Positions 1-7,896 of a stretch of DNA of 26,303 nt are shown here, in pieces; the stretch's first letter is position 1; every line of letters begins with the position of its first letter. The notes beneath the pieces were generated by a model. That model saw only the letters and a list, made by a program, of their open reading frames with translations, was not told where the DNA came from and searched no databases. The stretch spans positions 1 to 26,303 of the forward strand of contig JAQBGV010000120.1 of the NCBI GenBank assembly GCA_032128395.1. Direction: 5' to 3'. This stretch comes from JAQBGV01 sp032128395 (lineage in GTDB: Bacteria > Planctomycetota > UBA8108 > UBA1146). A program made the translations under genes and the position numbers.

Positions 1-23
1 CCCGCATGCCCGGTGGTGTGGGA

Positions 24-48
24 GGGGGGCGCCCGTGAGGGCCCCCCC
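24..48. terminator. GC-rich hairpin downstream of sdhB
   Basis: G24-G29 plus 31-34 pair with 39-48 around a GTGA loop, giving a 10-bp stem with one bulged C. It lies about 50 bases past the sdhB stop. There is no T-tract on either side, so it is either a weak or factor-assisted terminator or a REP-like hairpin. Nothing coding is seen in 1-99. Confidence 0.35.
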
Positions 49-99
49 TATCCCGATTCATCGGGGGGTGGGCGGTACTCCGAAAAAAAACCGCGGCGC

Positions 100-840
100 T
101 TACTTCCCGCGCACCTTCCGCACGAGCCACATCAGCGGATCGTAGTACCGATCCACGACGCGTTCCTTGAGGGGGATGATCCCGTTGTCGGTGATCTGGA
201 TCTGTTCGGGGCAGACATCGGTGCAGCACCTCGTGATGTTGCACAGACCTGAGCCGAACTCCTCCTTGATCTCGGGAATCCGATCTGCCGTGTCGAGCGG
301 GTGCATCTCGAGACTCGCGAGGCGGATCATGAATCGCGGTCCTGCGAAGCGCTCCAACGCATCCTGGTCGCGAAGGACGTGGCAGACGTCCTGGCAGAGG
401 AAGCACTCGATGCACTTGCGGAACTCTTGGATGCGATCGACGTCCTCCTGGAACATCCGGTACTCGCCGTCGGCGTCGCGCGGCTTCGGCTGGAGGGGAC
501 GGATCCTCTTGTTCTGCCGATAGTTGAACGAAACATCACAGACGAGGTCGCGCACCACCGGGAAAGTCTTGAGCGGCTGGACTGTGATCGTCTCACCCGC
601 CGAGAAAGTATTCATGCGGGTCATGCAGGCAAGCCGCGGCTTGCCGTTGATCTCGACGCTGCACGAGCCGCACTTCCCCGCCTTGCAGTTCCAGCGGCAG
701 GCGAGGTCGGTCTGCTGCCCAGCCTGGATCTTCAATACGCAGTCGAGCACGACCATCCCAGGTTCCACCTCGACCTGGTAGTCGGTGAACTCACCCCGTT
801 CGGCGTTGCCGCGCCAGATCCTGAAGTGACGATCAGACAC
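100..840 (-). CDS. sdhB: Succinate dehydrogenase/fumarate reductase iron-sulfur subunit
   Basis: 246-aa iron-sulfur subunit that passes electrons from the flavoprotein to the membrane quinone site in complex II. The N-terminal plant-type ferredoxin half holds the [2Fe-2S] ligands C52, C57, C60 and C72 (motif CKAGKCGSC). The C-terminal half holds CIECFLCQDVC (C143, C146, C149, C153) and C200/C206/C210 (CCTDVCP) for the [4Fe-4S] and [3Fe-4S] centres. Start is GTG at 840 with an upstream GGAGGGA ribosome site. The first 8 bases overlap the end of sdhA, so translation is probably coupled. It is last in the order sdhC-sdhA-sdhB and full length. Confidence is high for the family; the physiological direction (succinate oxidation or fumarate reduction) cannot be read from sequence. 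Confidence 0.96.
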   Translation of the reverse strand: MSDRHFRIWRGNAERGEFTDYQVEVEPGMVVLDCVLKIQAGQQTDLACRWNCKAGKCGSCSVEINGKPRLACMTRMNTFSAGETITVQPLKTFPVVRDLVCDVSFNYRQNKRIRPLQPKPRDADGEYRMFQEDVDRIQEFRKCIECFLCQDVCHVLRDQDALERFAGPRFMIRLASLEMHPLDTADRIPEIKEEFGSGLCNITRCCTDVCPEQIQITDNGIIPLKERVVDRYYDPLMWLVRKVRGK

Positions 841-2668
841 GGCTTCCCTCCAAGTCTTCGAGGGACGCGTGTGCGATCTTGCGGAGCTCCTCGGGGGGCG
901 TCGGGCGCGGCTCCTTTCGCACCTTCATCGATCCATCGGGAGCGAGCTGGACCACCGAGTTGTACGTGAGCCCCTCTTCGCGTTCCCCATCGTGGTCGAG
1001 CCTCGTGTGGGCACCTCGGCTCTCTTCCCGTTGCAGAGCGCTCCGCGCTGTCGCCTCGGCGGCGATCACCAGGTTGCGCAGGTCGAGACAGGTGTTCCAG
1101 CCGGGGTTGTACTGACTCGAGGCGTGGGCCTTGACCCCATCGACCCGACCCCGGAGCGCCCCGAGCCTCTCGATCCCCTCCTCGAGCTCGGATCCCTCGC
1201 GGATGATCCCCACGTGCTCCTCCATCAGCTCTTGGAGATCATCGAGCACGACGTAGGGGTTCTCCCCTGCTTCTCGGTTCAGGAAATCGATCGCCGCGCG
1301 CATCCGCACATGGACCTGCTCATCGTCGACACGCGGAGGGGAGGAGAGGGTCGCGAGGTACTCCTTCGCTCCGCCCCCCGCCCGGCTGCCGAACACGATC
1401 AGGTCGCTCAGGGAGTTTCCCCCGAGGCGGTTCGCACCGTGGAGTCCGGCGCCGCACTCCCCCGCCGCGAACAGTCCGGGGACGTTGGTCATCTGTGTCT
1501 TCGCATCGACGCGAATCCCTCCCATGTAGTAGTGGAGGGTCGGGCCGACTTCCATCGGCTCGGCGGTGATATCGACCTCGGCGAGCTCCTTGAACTGGTG
1601 GTACATCGAGGGGAGCTTCCGCCGGATGAACGCCGCGGGTTGCTGCGTCGCGATGTCGAGGAACGCTCCACCGTGCGGCGAGCCACGCCCCGCCTTGACC
1701 TCGGCCCGGATCGCTCGGGCGACGACGTCGCGGGTCAGGAGCTCGGGCGGGCGGCGCGCCTCCCGGTCCCCGGTCAACCACCGTGCGGCCTCATCCTCGG
1801 TGTCCGCGGTCTCGGCGGCGAAGCGCTCGGGGACGTAGTCGAACATGAAGCGTTTCCCCTGGGAGTTCTGGAGGATCCCCCCCTCGCCGCGCACCCCTTC
1901 GGTGACCAGGGTTCCGCGCACCGACGGCGGCCAGACCATCCCGGTCGGATGGAACTGGGTGAACTCCATGTCCATCAGCTCCGCCCCGGCGCGATAGGCG
2001 ATCCCGAATCCATCTCCGGTGTATTCCCAGGAATTCGAAGTGACCCGCCACGCCTTCCCCGCACCTCCGGTGGCGACGATCACCGCGGGGGCTCGGAAGA
2101 GCACGAATCTCCCGGTGTCGCGCCAGTACGCGAGCAGACCGGCGATCTGTCCCCCGTCGAGCATCAGGTCGACCCCGGTGCACTCCATGTGGAAGTCGAT
2201 CCCTTGGTGCACGCCGTGGTCCTGGAGGGTCCGGATCAACTCCAAGCCGGTGCGGTCGCCGACATGCGCGAGCCGTGGATACCGGTGCCCGCCGAAGTTG
2301 CGCTGACTGATCCGTCCGTCCTTGGTCCGATCGAAGACCGCCCCCCACTCCTCCAGTTCGCGCACCCGCTCCGGAGCCTCTCGAGCGTGGATCTCGGCCA
2401 TCTCCCAGTTGTTGAGAAATTTCCCGCCGCGCATGGTGTCGCGAAAGTGGATCTTCCAGTGGTCGCGCTCGTCGGCATTGCCGAGGGCGGCGGCCATCCC
2501 CCCCTCCGCCATCACCGTGTGTGCCTTGCCGAGCAAGGACTTCATGATCACGCCGGTCGAGAGGCCGAGGCGAGAGCACTCGATCGCCGCCCGGAGCCCG
2601 GCCCCGCCGGCGCCGATCACGAGGACGTCGTGTTCGATCGTCTGCAACTCGGAGATGTCCGCCATCAT
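833..2668 (-). CDS. sdhA: Succinate dehydrogenase/fumarate reductase flavoprotein subunit
   Basis: 611-aa catalytic subunit of complex II. An FAD-binding Rossmann motif GAGGAG occupies residues 19-24. H50 in the context KAHTVMAEGG matches the histidine that carries covalent FAD in this family. H240 (QFHPTG), R313 (TRDVVARA), H379 and H410 with LHGANRLGGNSL cover the dicarboxylate site, the catalytic arginine and further FAD contacts. Two ATGs stand in tandem at the start (2668 and 2665); AGGAG lies immediately upstream, so the second ATG has the better spacing. The gene begins 43 bases after sdhC ends, and its stop lies inside the sdhB start region, indicating one operon. The sequence style is that of the Sdh1 type known from mycobacteria rather than the E. 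coli type. Confidence 0.96.
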   Translation of the reverse strand: MMADISELQTIEHDVLVIGAGGAGLRAAIECSRLGLSTGVIMKSLLGKAHTVMAEGGMAAALGNADERDHWKIHFRDTMRGGKFLNNWEMAEIHAREAPERVRELEEWGAVFDRTKDGRISQRNFGGHRYPRLAHVGDRTGLELIRTLQDHGVHQGIDFHMECTGVDLMLDGGQIAGLLAYWRDTGRFVLFRAPAVIVATGGAGKAWRVTSNSWEYTGDGFGIAYRAGAELMDMEFTQFHPTGMVWPPSVRGTLVTEGVRGEGGILQNSQGKRFMFDYVPERFAAETADTEDEAARWLTGDREARRPPELLTRDVVARAIRAEVKAGRGSPHGGAFLDIATQQPAAFIRRKLPSMYHQFKELAEVDITAEPMEVGPTLHYYMGGIRVDAKTQMTNVPGLFAAGECGAGLHGANRLGGNSLSDLIVFGSRAGGGAKEYLATLSSPPRVDDEQVHVRMRAAIDFLNREAGENPYVVLDDLQELMEEHVGIIREGSELEEGIERLGALRGRVDGVKAHASSQYNPGWNTCLDLRNLVIAAEATARSALQREESRGAHTRLDHDGEREEGLTYNSVVQLAPDGSMKVRKEPRPTPPEELRKIAHASLEDLEGSRV

Positions 2669-2711
2669 GCTCCTGTTTTCTTCCCCCGCAAACGCGCGCC
2701 TCGCGGCTCGT

Positions 2712-3587
2712 CTAGCCCCAAGTGTTCCAGTCGGTGATCCACCCCTTCGACACCGACCAAACGTAGAAGTCGGTGAACCCGACCCAGAAGAGGCTCGCCC
2801 AGGCGAACTTCATGTGACGTGCGTTCAGCCAGGAGGCGGCGCGGTAGACCCGATGGGGGAGCCGTGGAACCCCCGCCGCATTCGCGAAGCGGTCGAGGCG
2901 TCCGCCGATCAGGTGCCGGAAAGAGTGGCACCCGAAGGTGTAGCCCCCGAGCAGGCCCGCGTTCAAGGTCAGAACCATGGTGCCGACTCCGATCCCCCAC
3001 TCGCCATCCCGGCGGAGCGAGAGGAACGCGTCGTACGTGAGGATCCCGATGAACACGATCGCGGCGTAGAGCGCATAGCGATGCAAGTTCTGGAAGATGA
3101 GGAGCCGCGTCTCCCCCTGGTATCGCTTCTGGCCGATCGGGCAGACCGCGCATCCCGAAGGGGTACCGAAGAAGCTGCGGTAGTACGCCTTGCGGTAGTA
3201 GTAGCAAGTGGCGCGGAACGAGCCCGGGAACACCAGGATGAAGAACGCGGGGGAGACCGGCAGCCACGATGGCCAGAGGGTCTGCAACCACCCCGGGAGC
3301 GGCCCGAACCAGGAATGCTCCACCGGGGCGCCCGCCCAGTACTCCGGATTGGCGAAGATGACCGGCGAATACAGCGGACTGAGGTAGGGATCGGCCCAGT
3401 AGTCGGTCCCCATGAAGGCTCGGATCGTCGAGTAGATGACGAAGAGCCCGAGTCCGGTCACGGTCAAGGCGGATCCGAGCCACCAACGGTCCCCGCGCAT
3501 CGTCTGGAACGCGCCGGTGGGGTGGCCACCGGCCATGGTGCGGACGGGGGTCTTCGCAGCAGGCGGGGCAGCCGTCGGGGTCGACAT
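2712..3587 (-). CDS. sdhC: Five-helix succinate dehydrogenase membrane subunit (Sdh1 type)
   Basis: 291-aa membrane anchor of the complex II encoded with sdhA and sdhB. About five hydrophobic segments are visible (roughly residues 36-57, 111-128, 168-190, 200-222, 258-280). It is one large subunit instead of the small SdhC/SdhD pair. Conserved-looking metal or haem ligand candidates are C128, C146/C149 (SGCAVCP), H169 (NLHRY) and C220-H221/H225 (GCHSFRH). The mycobacterial Sdh1 SdhC has been reported to carry a Rieske-type [2Fe-2S] cluster in the membrane; the same could hold here, but that is inference. I chose the ATG at 3587 because GGAGGAG lies about 7 bases upstream. An in-frame extension to 3680 reads as low-complexity Arg/Ser sequence and lacks a ribosome site. 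Confidence 0.85.
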   Translation of the reverse strand: MSTPTAAPPAAKTPVRTMAGGHPTGAFQTMRGDRWWLGSALTVTGLGLFVIYSTIRAFMGTDYWADPYLSPLYSPVIFANPEYWAGAPVEHSWFGPLPGWLQTLWPSWLPVSPAFFILVFPGSFRATCYYYRKAYYRSFFGTPSGCAVCPIGQKRYQGETRLLIFQNLHRYALYAAIVFIGILTYDAFLSLRRDGEWGIGVGTMVLTLNAGLLGGYTFGCHSFRHLIGGRLDRFANAAGVPRLPHRVYRAASWLNARHMKFAWASLFWVGFTDFYVWSVSKGWITDWNTWG

Positions 3588-3639
3588 CGGCTCGCTCCTC
3601 CGATCTCGGATCGCGGCCGGGCGAACGGATTGCCGCGTC

Positions 3640-3678
3640 GGCTCGGAGCGTAGCGAATGCGAGCGACTGCGGCGAGCC
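3640..3678. repeat. REP-like hairpin between sdhC and the MATE gene
   Basis: GGCTCG (3640-3645) pairs with CGAGCC (3673-3678). The interior is a GAGCG/GCGAA-rich stretch of the kind seen in scattered intergenic repeats. It lies in the 141-base gap between the MATE gene stop and sdhC. There is no T-tract, so REP-like is preferred over terminator. Confidence 0.3.
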
Positions 3679-3728
3679 AACTTCGGAGATGGATCGGTAT
3701 CCCACCGTCTCGAGCCCCGCGACTTGCG

Positions 3729-5114
3729 CTAGACCTTCTCGTCGAGCCAGGTCCCGCGCCGGACCGCGATCGCGGTCAGTCCGCCGCGGACGATCCAGTC
3801 GACGACGGTCGCGACCCAGATCCCCGTCAGCCCCAGCGACGTCCCGTGCGCGAGCCCCCAGGCGAGCGGGACGCGAACCCCCCACGTCCCGATCGCGGTG
3901 ATCCGCATCGGCGCCTTGGTCGAACCGGCCCCGCGCAACGTGCCGTTCAGCGATTCGGTGGTCAGCAGAAATGGGATCTCCAGCGCCCCGAGTCGCACGC
4001 AGGTCGCCGCGGCGTCGATCGTCTCGGGGATGTCCGTGAAGAGCGCAGCGAGAGTACGAGCCCCGACGAAGAAGAGGACCGAGATCGGGGCGACGAACCA
4101 TAGCCCGAGCCGGAGATTCCGTCTGGCCGCCTCCCGCGCGAGCTCTCGGTCCCCCGCGCCGAGCAGGCGTCCGGAGAGGCTCGCCGCCGAGATGTAGAAT
4201 CCCGCGGCGGGAAGAAATCCGAGAGACTGGAGCGTGATCGCGACTCTGTGGGCGGCGATCGACGTGTCGTCGAGTCCGAAGATCGCCATCTGATAGACGA
4301 GGAATCCGATGTGGAAGATCGCCGCCCCGATCAGCGCCGGCGTGCTGATCCGAACCAACTCTGCGACCACCGCCCTTGTGCCGCCGGGGGGAATCCTCCC
4401 CCCGATGCGGAGGCGCGGGGAGCGAGCGAGTCCCAGCGCGACCACGAGGAAGAGGAGCTCCGCCGCGGGCGCGAGTCCCGTCGCGAGCCCGGCCCCTTCG
4501 ACCCCGAGTCGTGGCGCCCCGAGGAGTCCGAAGATCCACACCGCGTTCCCGGCGATGTTCGCGAGGTTCGTCAGCACCCCCCCCCAGAAGGGGAGGAGGC
4601 TCTCACCCGCCCCGCGCAGGGTCGCCTCGAGCGTGACGACGAGCGCACGAAGGGGGAAGAGGAGGATGAACCAACGGAGGTAGCGGTCGGCAGCCTCCGC
4701 GACCGCAGGGCCGCCCTCGACGGGGAGCAGCGCAGTGAAGAGATCGACGACCGGGCCTCGGAGGAGAGTGCCGAACACGGCGACCGCGAGACCGAATACG
4801 AGCGCGAGCCCCAGCGCGCTGCGGGTCGCCTGGGCCGCCGCCTCAGGGCGTCCTTCACCGATCCGACGCGCGACGACCGCGGTCGCCCCGACGCTGGTGA
4901 TGGTGAAGATGACGGTCCCCGACCATGCGAGGGGCCCGACCACCGCCATCGCAGCGAGGGCGGCCGGATCCTCTCCGCCGTACTCCGCGACCATCTTCGT
5001 GTCGACGATGAACTGTGAAGTCAGAAAGAGGTTCTGTAGGACCGCGGGGATCGCGATGCGCAAGATTTCGCGGTTCAGTCCCCCCCGGTCGATCCTCCCC
5101 GGCACGGGCGTCAC
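3729..5114 (-). CDS. MATE-family multidrug/cation efflux transporter
   Basis: 461-aa integral membrane protein with the two-fold repeated 12-helix pattern of MATE (NorM/DinF-like) antiporters. The first half begins ILRIAIPAVLQNLFLTSQFIVDT, and the matching second half begins near residue 230 (VRISTPALIGAAIFHIGF). The segment GPLAWSGTVIFTITSVGATAVVARRIGEG is typical of helices 2-3. These proteins export organic cations or lipid-linked substrates using a Na+ or H+ gradient; the substrate cannot be told here. Start is GTG at 5114, with only a weak GGGCGG ribosome site; an in-frame GTG lies three codons further in. It sits 79 bases after the lipoprotein gene and 141 before sdhC on the same strand, with no evident functional link. 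Confidence 0.88.
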   Translation of the reverse strand: MTPVPGRIDRGGLNREILRIAIPAVLQNLFLTSQFIVDTKMVAEYGGEDPAALAAMAVVGPLAWSGTVIFTITSVGATAVVARRIGEGRPEAAAQATRSALGLALVFGLAVAVFGTLLRGPVVDLFTALLPVEGGPAVAEAADRYLRWFILLFPLRALVVTLEATLRGAGESLLPFWGGVLTNLANIAGNAVWIFGLLGAPRLGVEGAGLATGLAPAAELLFLVVALGLARSPRLRIGGRIPPGGTRAVVAELVRISTPALIGAAIFHIGFLVYQMAIFGLDDTSIAAHRVAITLQSLGFLPAAGFYISAASLSGRLLGAGDRELAREAARRNLRLGLWFVAPISVLFFVGARTLAALFTDIPETIDAAATCVRLGALEIPFLLTTESLNGTLRGAGSTKAPMRITAIGTWGVRVPLAWGLAHGTSLGLTGIWVATVVDWIVRGGLTAIAVRRGTWLDEKV

Positions 5115-5193
5115 CCGCCCGCGTTCGCGGCGCGGGAGCAGACATCCCAGTCACACGGGATCCAAACATCCGAGAGTTGAGATGGGAGGGGGA

Positions 5194-5541
5194 TCACTCC
5201 CCGCCGGTGCTCTCGATCGCGCTCGCGCGTTCGAGGATCTCGTCGAGGCGCCCACTCGCCCGTTCGAGCCGAACCAGGATCGCGTCGAGGGCGTCGGGAT
5301 CGAGCTTCGCCCCGGACTTGCTGAGTTCTGCGAGATCCCCTCGGGCCGTGGCGAGCTCGAGCTGAGCCTCTCGGATGTCGCCCCGCATCTCCGCGGGAGT
5401 TCCCTCACCGATGGTCGCGGAAGATCCAGACCCCCTCGTTGGCCCCGAGCTCGGGCCGGCTTTGCTCGTACAGCCCACCATTAGGGTCGCGAGTGCGAGC
5501 CCGATCCACAGCAGTGACGTGAGGCGAATTGCACCGGTCAT
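5194..5541 (-). CDS. Small lipoprotein with coiled-coil region, function unknown
   Basis: 115-aa protein. Residues 1-23 form a signal peptide (MTGAIRL, then a hydrophobic run) ending in a lipobox MVGC with C24 as the lipidated cysteine. After a Ser/Gly-rich linker (25-48), residues 50-110 are an Ala/Leu/Glu-rich, heptad-like helix, probably a coiled coil. I recognise no family. The longer in-frame ORF extending to 5922 is rejected because its upstream part reads as Arg/Pro-rich noise and the signal peptide starts exactly at the ATG at 5541, with GAGGGA upstream. It lies between the broken membrane protein and the MATE gene. A structural envelope role is likely but unproven. Confidence 0.65.
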   Translation of the reverse strand: MTGAIRLTSLLWIGLALATLMVGCTSKAGPSSGPTRGSGSSATIGEGTPAEMRGDIREAQLELATARGDLAELSKSGAKLDPDALDAILVRLERASGRLDEILERASAIESTGGE

Positions 5542-5705
5542 CGTCCCTCTTCTCGGCGTGGCCCGGCGATGAGACGCCGAGCGATCCTCTGGATGGCGAC
5601 GGGCGAGATCTCGGTCGGATCGGCCCGCCCCCATTCTTCTGGTCCGGGGCGATCGGTGGAAGGAGTTCCTCGCGGGCTCTCGACAGGAGGAGGAGAAGGC
5701 CGGAT

Positions 5706-6470
5706 CTACGGAGTATGTTCTCGAGTCGGGGGGGCGGCCTTTCCGCCCCGGGATCGCCGGCGTCGGGTTCGCGGGTGCTGCTCGGTCTGCTCGCGGCGGA
5801 GGATCCCCCAGAGGAGCGGGATCAGTCCGAGCAGGGAGATCGCCCCGACCCAGAGGAGCGGCTCCCAGTTCGACGGTTCGGGAGGGGGTGTGGCAGTGAT
5901 CGTCACGGTACGGGCGACCCATTCCGGCACCGATGCTTCTCCCCCTTGCACCATCTGATAGCGGTGCAGCCGGAGGAAATCCGCATCGACCTCGACCTCG
6001 GAACTCTCGGGGAGGATCCTCGGCTTGTCGATGAAGTTCAGGCGAACGAAGTGACCTTGCTGGTCGGTGGCGAACGCCTCCCAGTAGCGGCGGATCCCGG
6101 AGGAATTGTCGGGGAGGCTTCGTGGGATCGGTTCTTCCGTCAGGGTGAGGTAGAGGTGACGCCGCTCGCCCCGAATCTCGGACTTGAGCGCGGGGAGTTC
6201 CGCCCAGGGGATCTCATCCTTGCCGACCGGGATCGAAGGACCGGAACGCCACCGGTGCAGGAGCCAGATCAGACCGTCTCGTTCCGGATCCCCTGGAGCC
6301 GGGATTTCGTCGTCGCGCACCGCTGCGAGCGGGCCAGGGTCGGGATCGAACGGACCGGGTTCCCTATTCTGTTCGAGGACGGAGATCTCGCGGGGCGGGG
6401 GGGATCTGGCCGCCACGCTCGGGGCTGACCCCGGCCCCACCCCCGACCTCATCATCCGCGGTCGCAGCAA
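5706..6470 (-). CDS. C-terminal part of a membrane-anchored OB-like protein, probably frameshifted
   Basis: Open frame of up to 254 aa. A soluble domain with the patterns DPGPLAAVRDDE, RDGLIWLLHRW and SGIRRYWEAFATD is followed by one transmembrane helix (PLLWVGAISLLGLIPLLWGIL) and a basic tail rich in RRRR. This layout resembles hypothetical planctomycete envelope proteins with a beta-barrel-like (OB-type) domain; that is recollection, not a search. The start is doubtful: TTG at 6470 and ATGs at 6455 and 6452 all lack a ribosome site. The frame overlaps the upstream ORF (6364-6663) by 107 bases, and removing one base in the C7 run at 6397-6403 (minus-strand sense) would join the two. I therefore think this is the second half of one gene. 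Confidence 0.6.
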   Translation of the reverse strand: MLRPRMMRSGVGPGSAPSVAARSPPPREISVLEQNREPGPFDPDPGPLAAVRDDEIPAPGDPERDGLIWLLHRWRSGPSIPVGKDEIPWAELPALKSEIRGERRHLYLTLTEEPIPRSLPDNSSGIRRYWEAFATDQQGHFVRLNFIDKPRILPESSEVEVDADFLRLHRYQMVQGGEASVPEWVARTVTITATPPPEPSNWEPLLWVGAISLLGLIPLLWGILRREQTEQHPRTRRRRSRGGKAAPPTREHTP

Positions 6471-6663
6471 TTGCGGGTGCCGATGGATCGGATCGGACGG
6501 GGATCCCTTGGGACTGCCCTCCTCCCCCGGGGTTCCACTGCTTCGCGGCGATGATGATGACGAGCACGAGAAGCAGCAACGCGGGAACCACGATGCGAGA
6601 TTTCTCCCGCGAGGTCACTCCCGGCTGCGCGCTCCGAAATCGTCGCTCTCCGAAGTAAACCAT
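6364..6663 (-). CDS. N-terminal part of the same membrane protein (TM anchor plus linker)
   Basis: 99-aa frame. Residues 1-23 are basic, 24-41 form a transmembrane helix (IVVPALLLLVLVIIIAA), and the rest is a Gly/Pro/Ala linker. It starts at the ATG at 6663, with GAGAGGGG about 11 bases upstream, 51 bases after the lpxB stop. The frame ends soon after a C7 run, just where the second frame takes over with coding-like codon use. As an isolated protein it would be a short single-pass peptide; as part of a joined gene it supplies the first membrane anchor of a protein of about 317 aa with helices at both ends. Confidence 0.5.
   Translation of the reverse strand: MVYFGERRFRSAQPGVTSREKSRIVVPALLLLVLVIIIAAKQWNPGGGGQSQGIPVRSDPSAPAIAATADDEVGGGAGVSPERGGQIPPAPRDLRPRTE
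6397..6403 (-). other. Possible frameshift site in a seven-base homopolymer
   Basis: Seven consecutive G on the plus strand (C on the coding strand). Reading the upstream frame through six instead of seven bases enters the downstream frame. It may be a true mutation, programmed slippage or an assembly error. Confidence 0.45.
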
Positions 6664-6714
6664 GGGTTCACTATACCCCTCTCGGCCCCTTGAACTACTT
6701 CCAGCGCGTCGCCC

Positions 6715-7896
6715 TCAGCTGAACTTCGAGAGAACCGGGCTCGTTCCCACGGACCTCTCCCCCCAAAATCGCTCGATCTCCTCGGCCGCCCGATCCGCCG
6801 CTCCCGGGGAGAATCGCTCGATCCGCAACCGGCGGAGATCGGCCGCCACTCGATCCCTCTCGCTCCCCTCGACCAGGGGGAGCGCGCGGCGAATCACGGC
6901 CTCCTCCTCTCCCGGCGTGAAGAGCACCTCCGGTACGACCTCCCGTCCGGCGAAGAGATTGACGAGCGCGAAGTGAGGGGCTACCGAGAAAGTGCGGTAC
7001 ATCGCACGCTCCACCTCGGACGCCGCGTACATCACGACCATCGGAGTTCCGAACCACGCTTGTTCCAGGGTCGCGGTGCCAGAGCACACTAGCGCGAGCT
7101 CCGCCGCGCGCTGCAGCGCGTGCGCCCCCCCGACCACGATCGGTGCCTCGAGTCCGGAAGCCGCGACCGCTGCTTCGATCCCGGGGAGGAGCGCGGGGCG
7201 TTGGCAGGAGACCAGAGGGGTGAGACGCGGGTCCCTCTCACGCAGAGCGGCGGCGACCCGAAGTTGCGGGGGAAGGACCTCACGGATCTCCTGACGCCGG
7301 CTCCCCGGCAGGAGCGCGAGCGGCCGCGCGCCCGGCGGCAGCGGCGGGAGCGCGCCCTGCCCGATCTCTCGATCGGGCTCGACTGCAGCGAGATGGTCGA
7401 AGACCGGATTCCCGACGTAGCGAACCCGCGGGTGCACGGCGTGATAGAGTTCCTCCTCGAAGGGGACGATCACCAACAACAGATCGGAGCGGCGCGCGAC
7501 CCGACGAATCCGCCACGGAGCCCACGCCCACACCTGCGGGCAGATGTACGAGACCACCGGGATCCCCCGCGACCGCGCGAGCCGAGCGAGGTTCAGGTTC
7601 AATCCCGGGTTGTCGACGATCACGAGCAGGTCGGGAGGATCGCGACGGAGCTCCTCGACGAAGCGGGCGACCGTCTCGAAGATCCCGCCGAGCGACGCGA
7701 GCACCGGCAGGAACCCCATCACCGAGCGCTCGACCAGGTCTTCCCGCAATTCGACCCCGGCGGCCTCGAGCTTCGGTCCCCCCATCCCGACGAAGCGCCA
7801 CTCGGGGCGTCGTGCGCGGAGCGCGGAGACAAGACGTGCCGCGTGCTGGTCGCCGGAAGCCTCACCCGCCGCGATGAAGATCTTGGGGTCGCTCAC
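6715..7896 (-). CDS. lpxB: Lipid-A-disaccharide synthase
   Basis: 393-aa GT19-family glycosyltransferase that joins UDP-2,3-diacylglucosamine and lipid X to form the lipid A disaccharide on the inner membrane face. Family hallmarks are IFIAAGEASGD at the N-terminus, VGMGGPKLEAAGVE, VDNPGLNLNLA (usually DxPxFN), CPQVWAWAPWR, GNPVFD and LLPGSRRQEI, with CSGTATLE near the nucleotide-sugar site. The GTG at 7896 is chosen because it overlaps the TGA of the upstream gene as GTGA; the in-frame extension to 8052 is Arg-rich noise overlapping that gene. No other lpx genes are present in the window. It implies an outer membrane with lipid A or a derivative. Confidence 0.93.
   Translation of the reverse strand: MSDPKIFIAAGEASGDQHAARLVSALRARRPEWRFVGMGGPKLEAAGVELREDLVERSVMGFLPVLASLGGIFETVARFVEELRRDPPDLLVIVDNPGLNLNLARLARSRGIPVVSYICPQVWAWAPWRIRRVARRSDLLLVIVPFEEELYHAVHPRVRYVGNPVFDHLAAVEPDREIGQGALPPLPPGARPLALLPGSRRQEIREVLPPQLRVAAALRERDPRLTPLVSCQRPALLPGIEAAVAASGLEAPIVVGGAHALQRAAELALVCSGTATLEQAWFGTPMVVMYAASEVERAMYRTFSVAPHFALVNLFAGREVVPEVLFTPGEEEAVIRRALPLVEGSERDRVAADLRRLRIERFSPGAADRAAEEIERFWGERSVGTSPVLSKFS

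Noticed and set aside
869..2737. 622-aa plus-strand open frame opposite sdhA
   Set aside because: It is antisense to an unmistakable sdhA, reads as Arg/Pro/His-rich text without motifs, and is a usual by-product of high GC.
2665..4539. 624-aa minus-strand frame across sdhC and the MATE gene
   Set aside because: Overlaps two recognised genes in another frame and is extremely Arg/Gly/Asp-rich.
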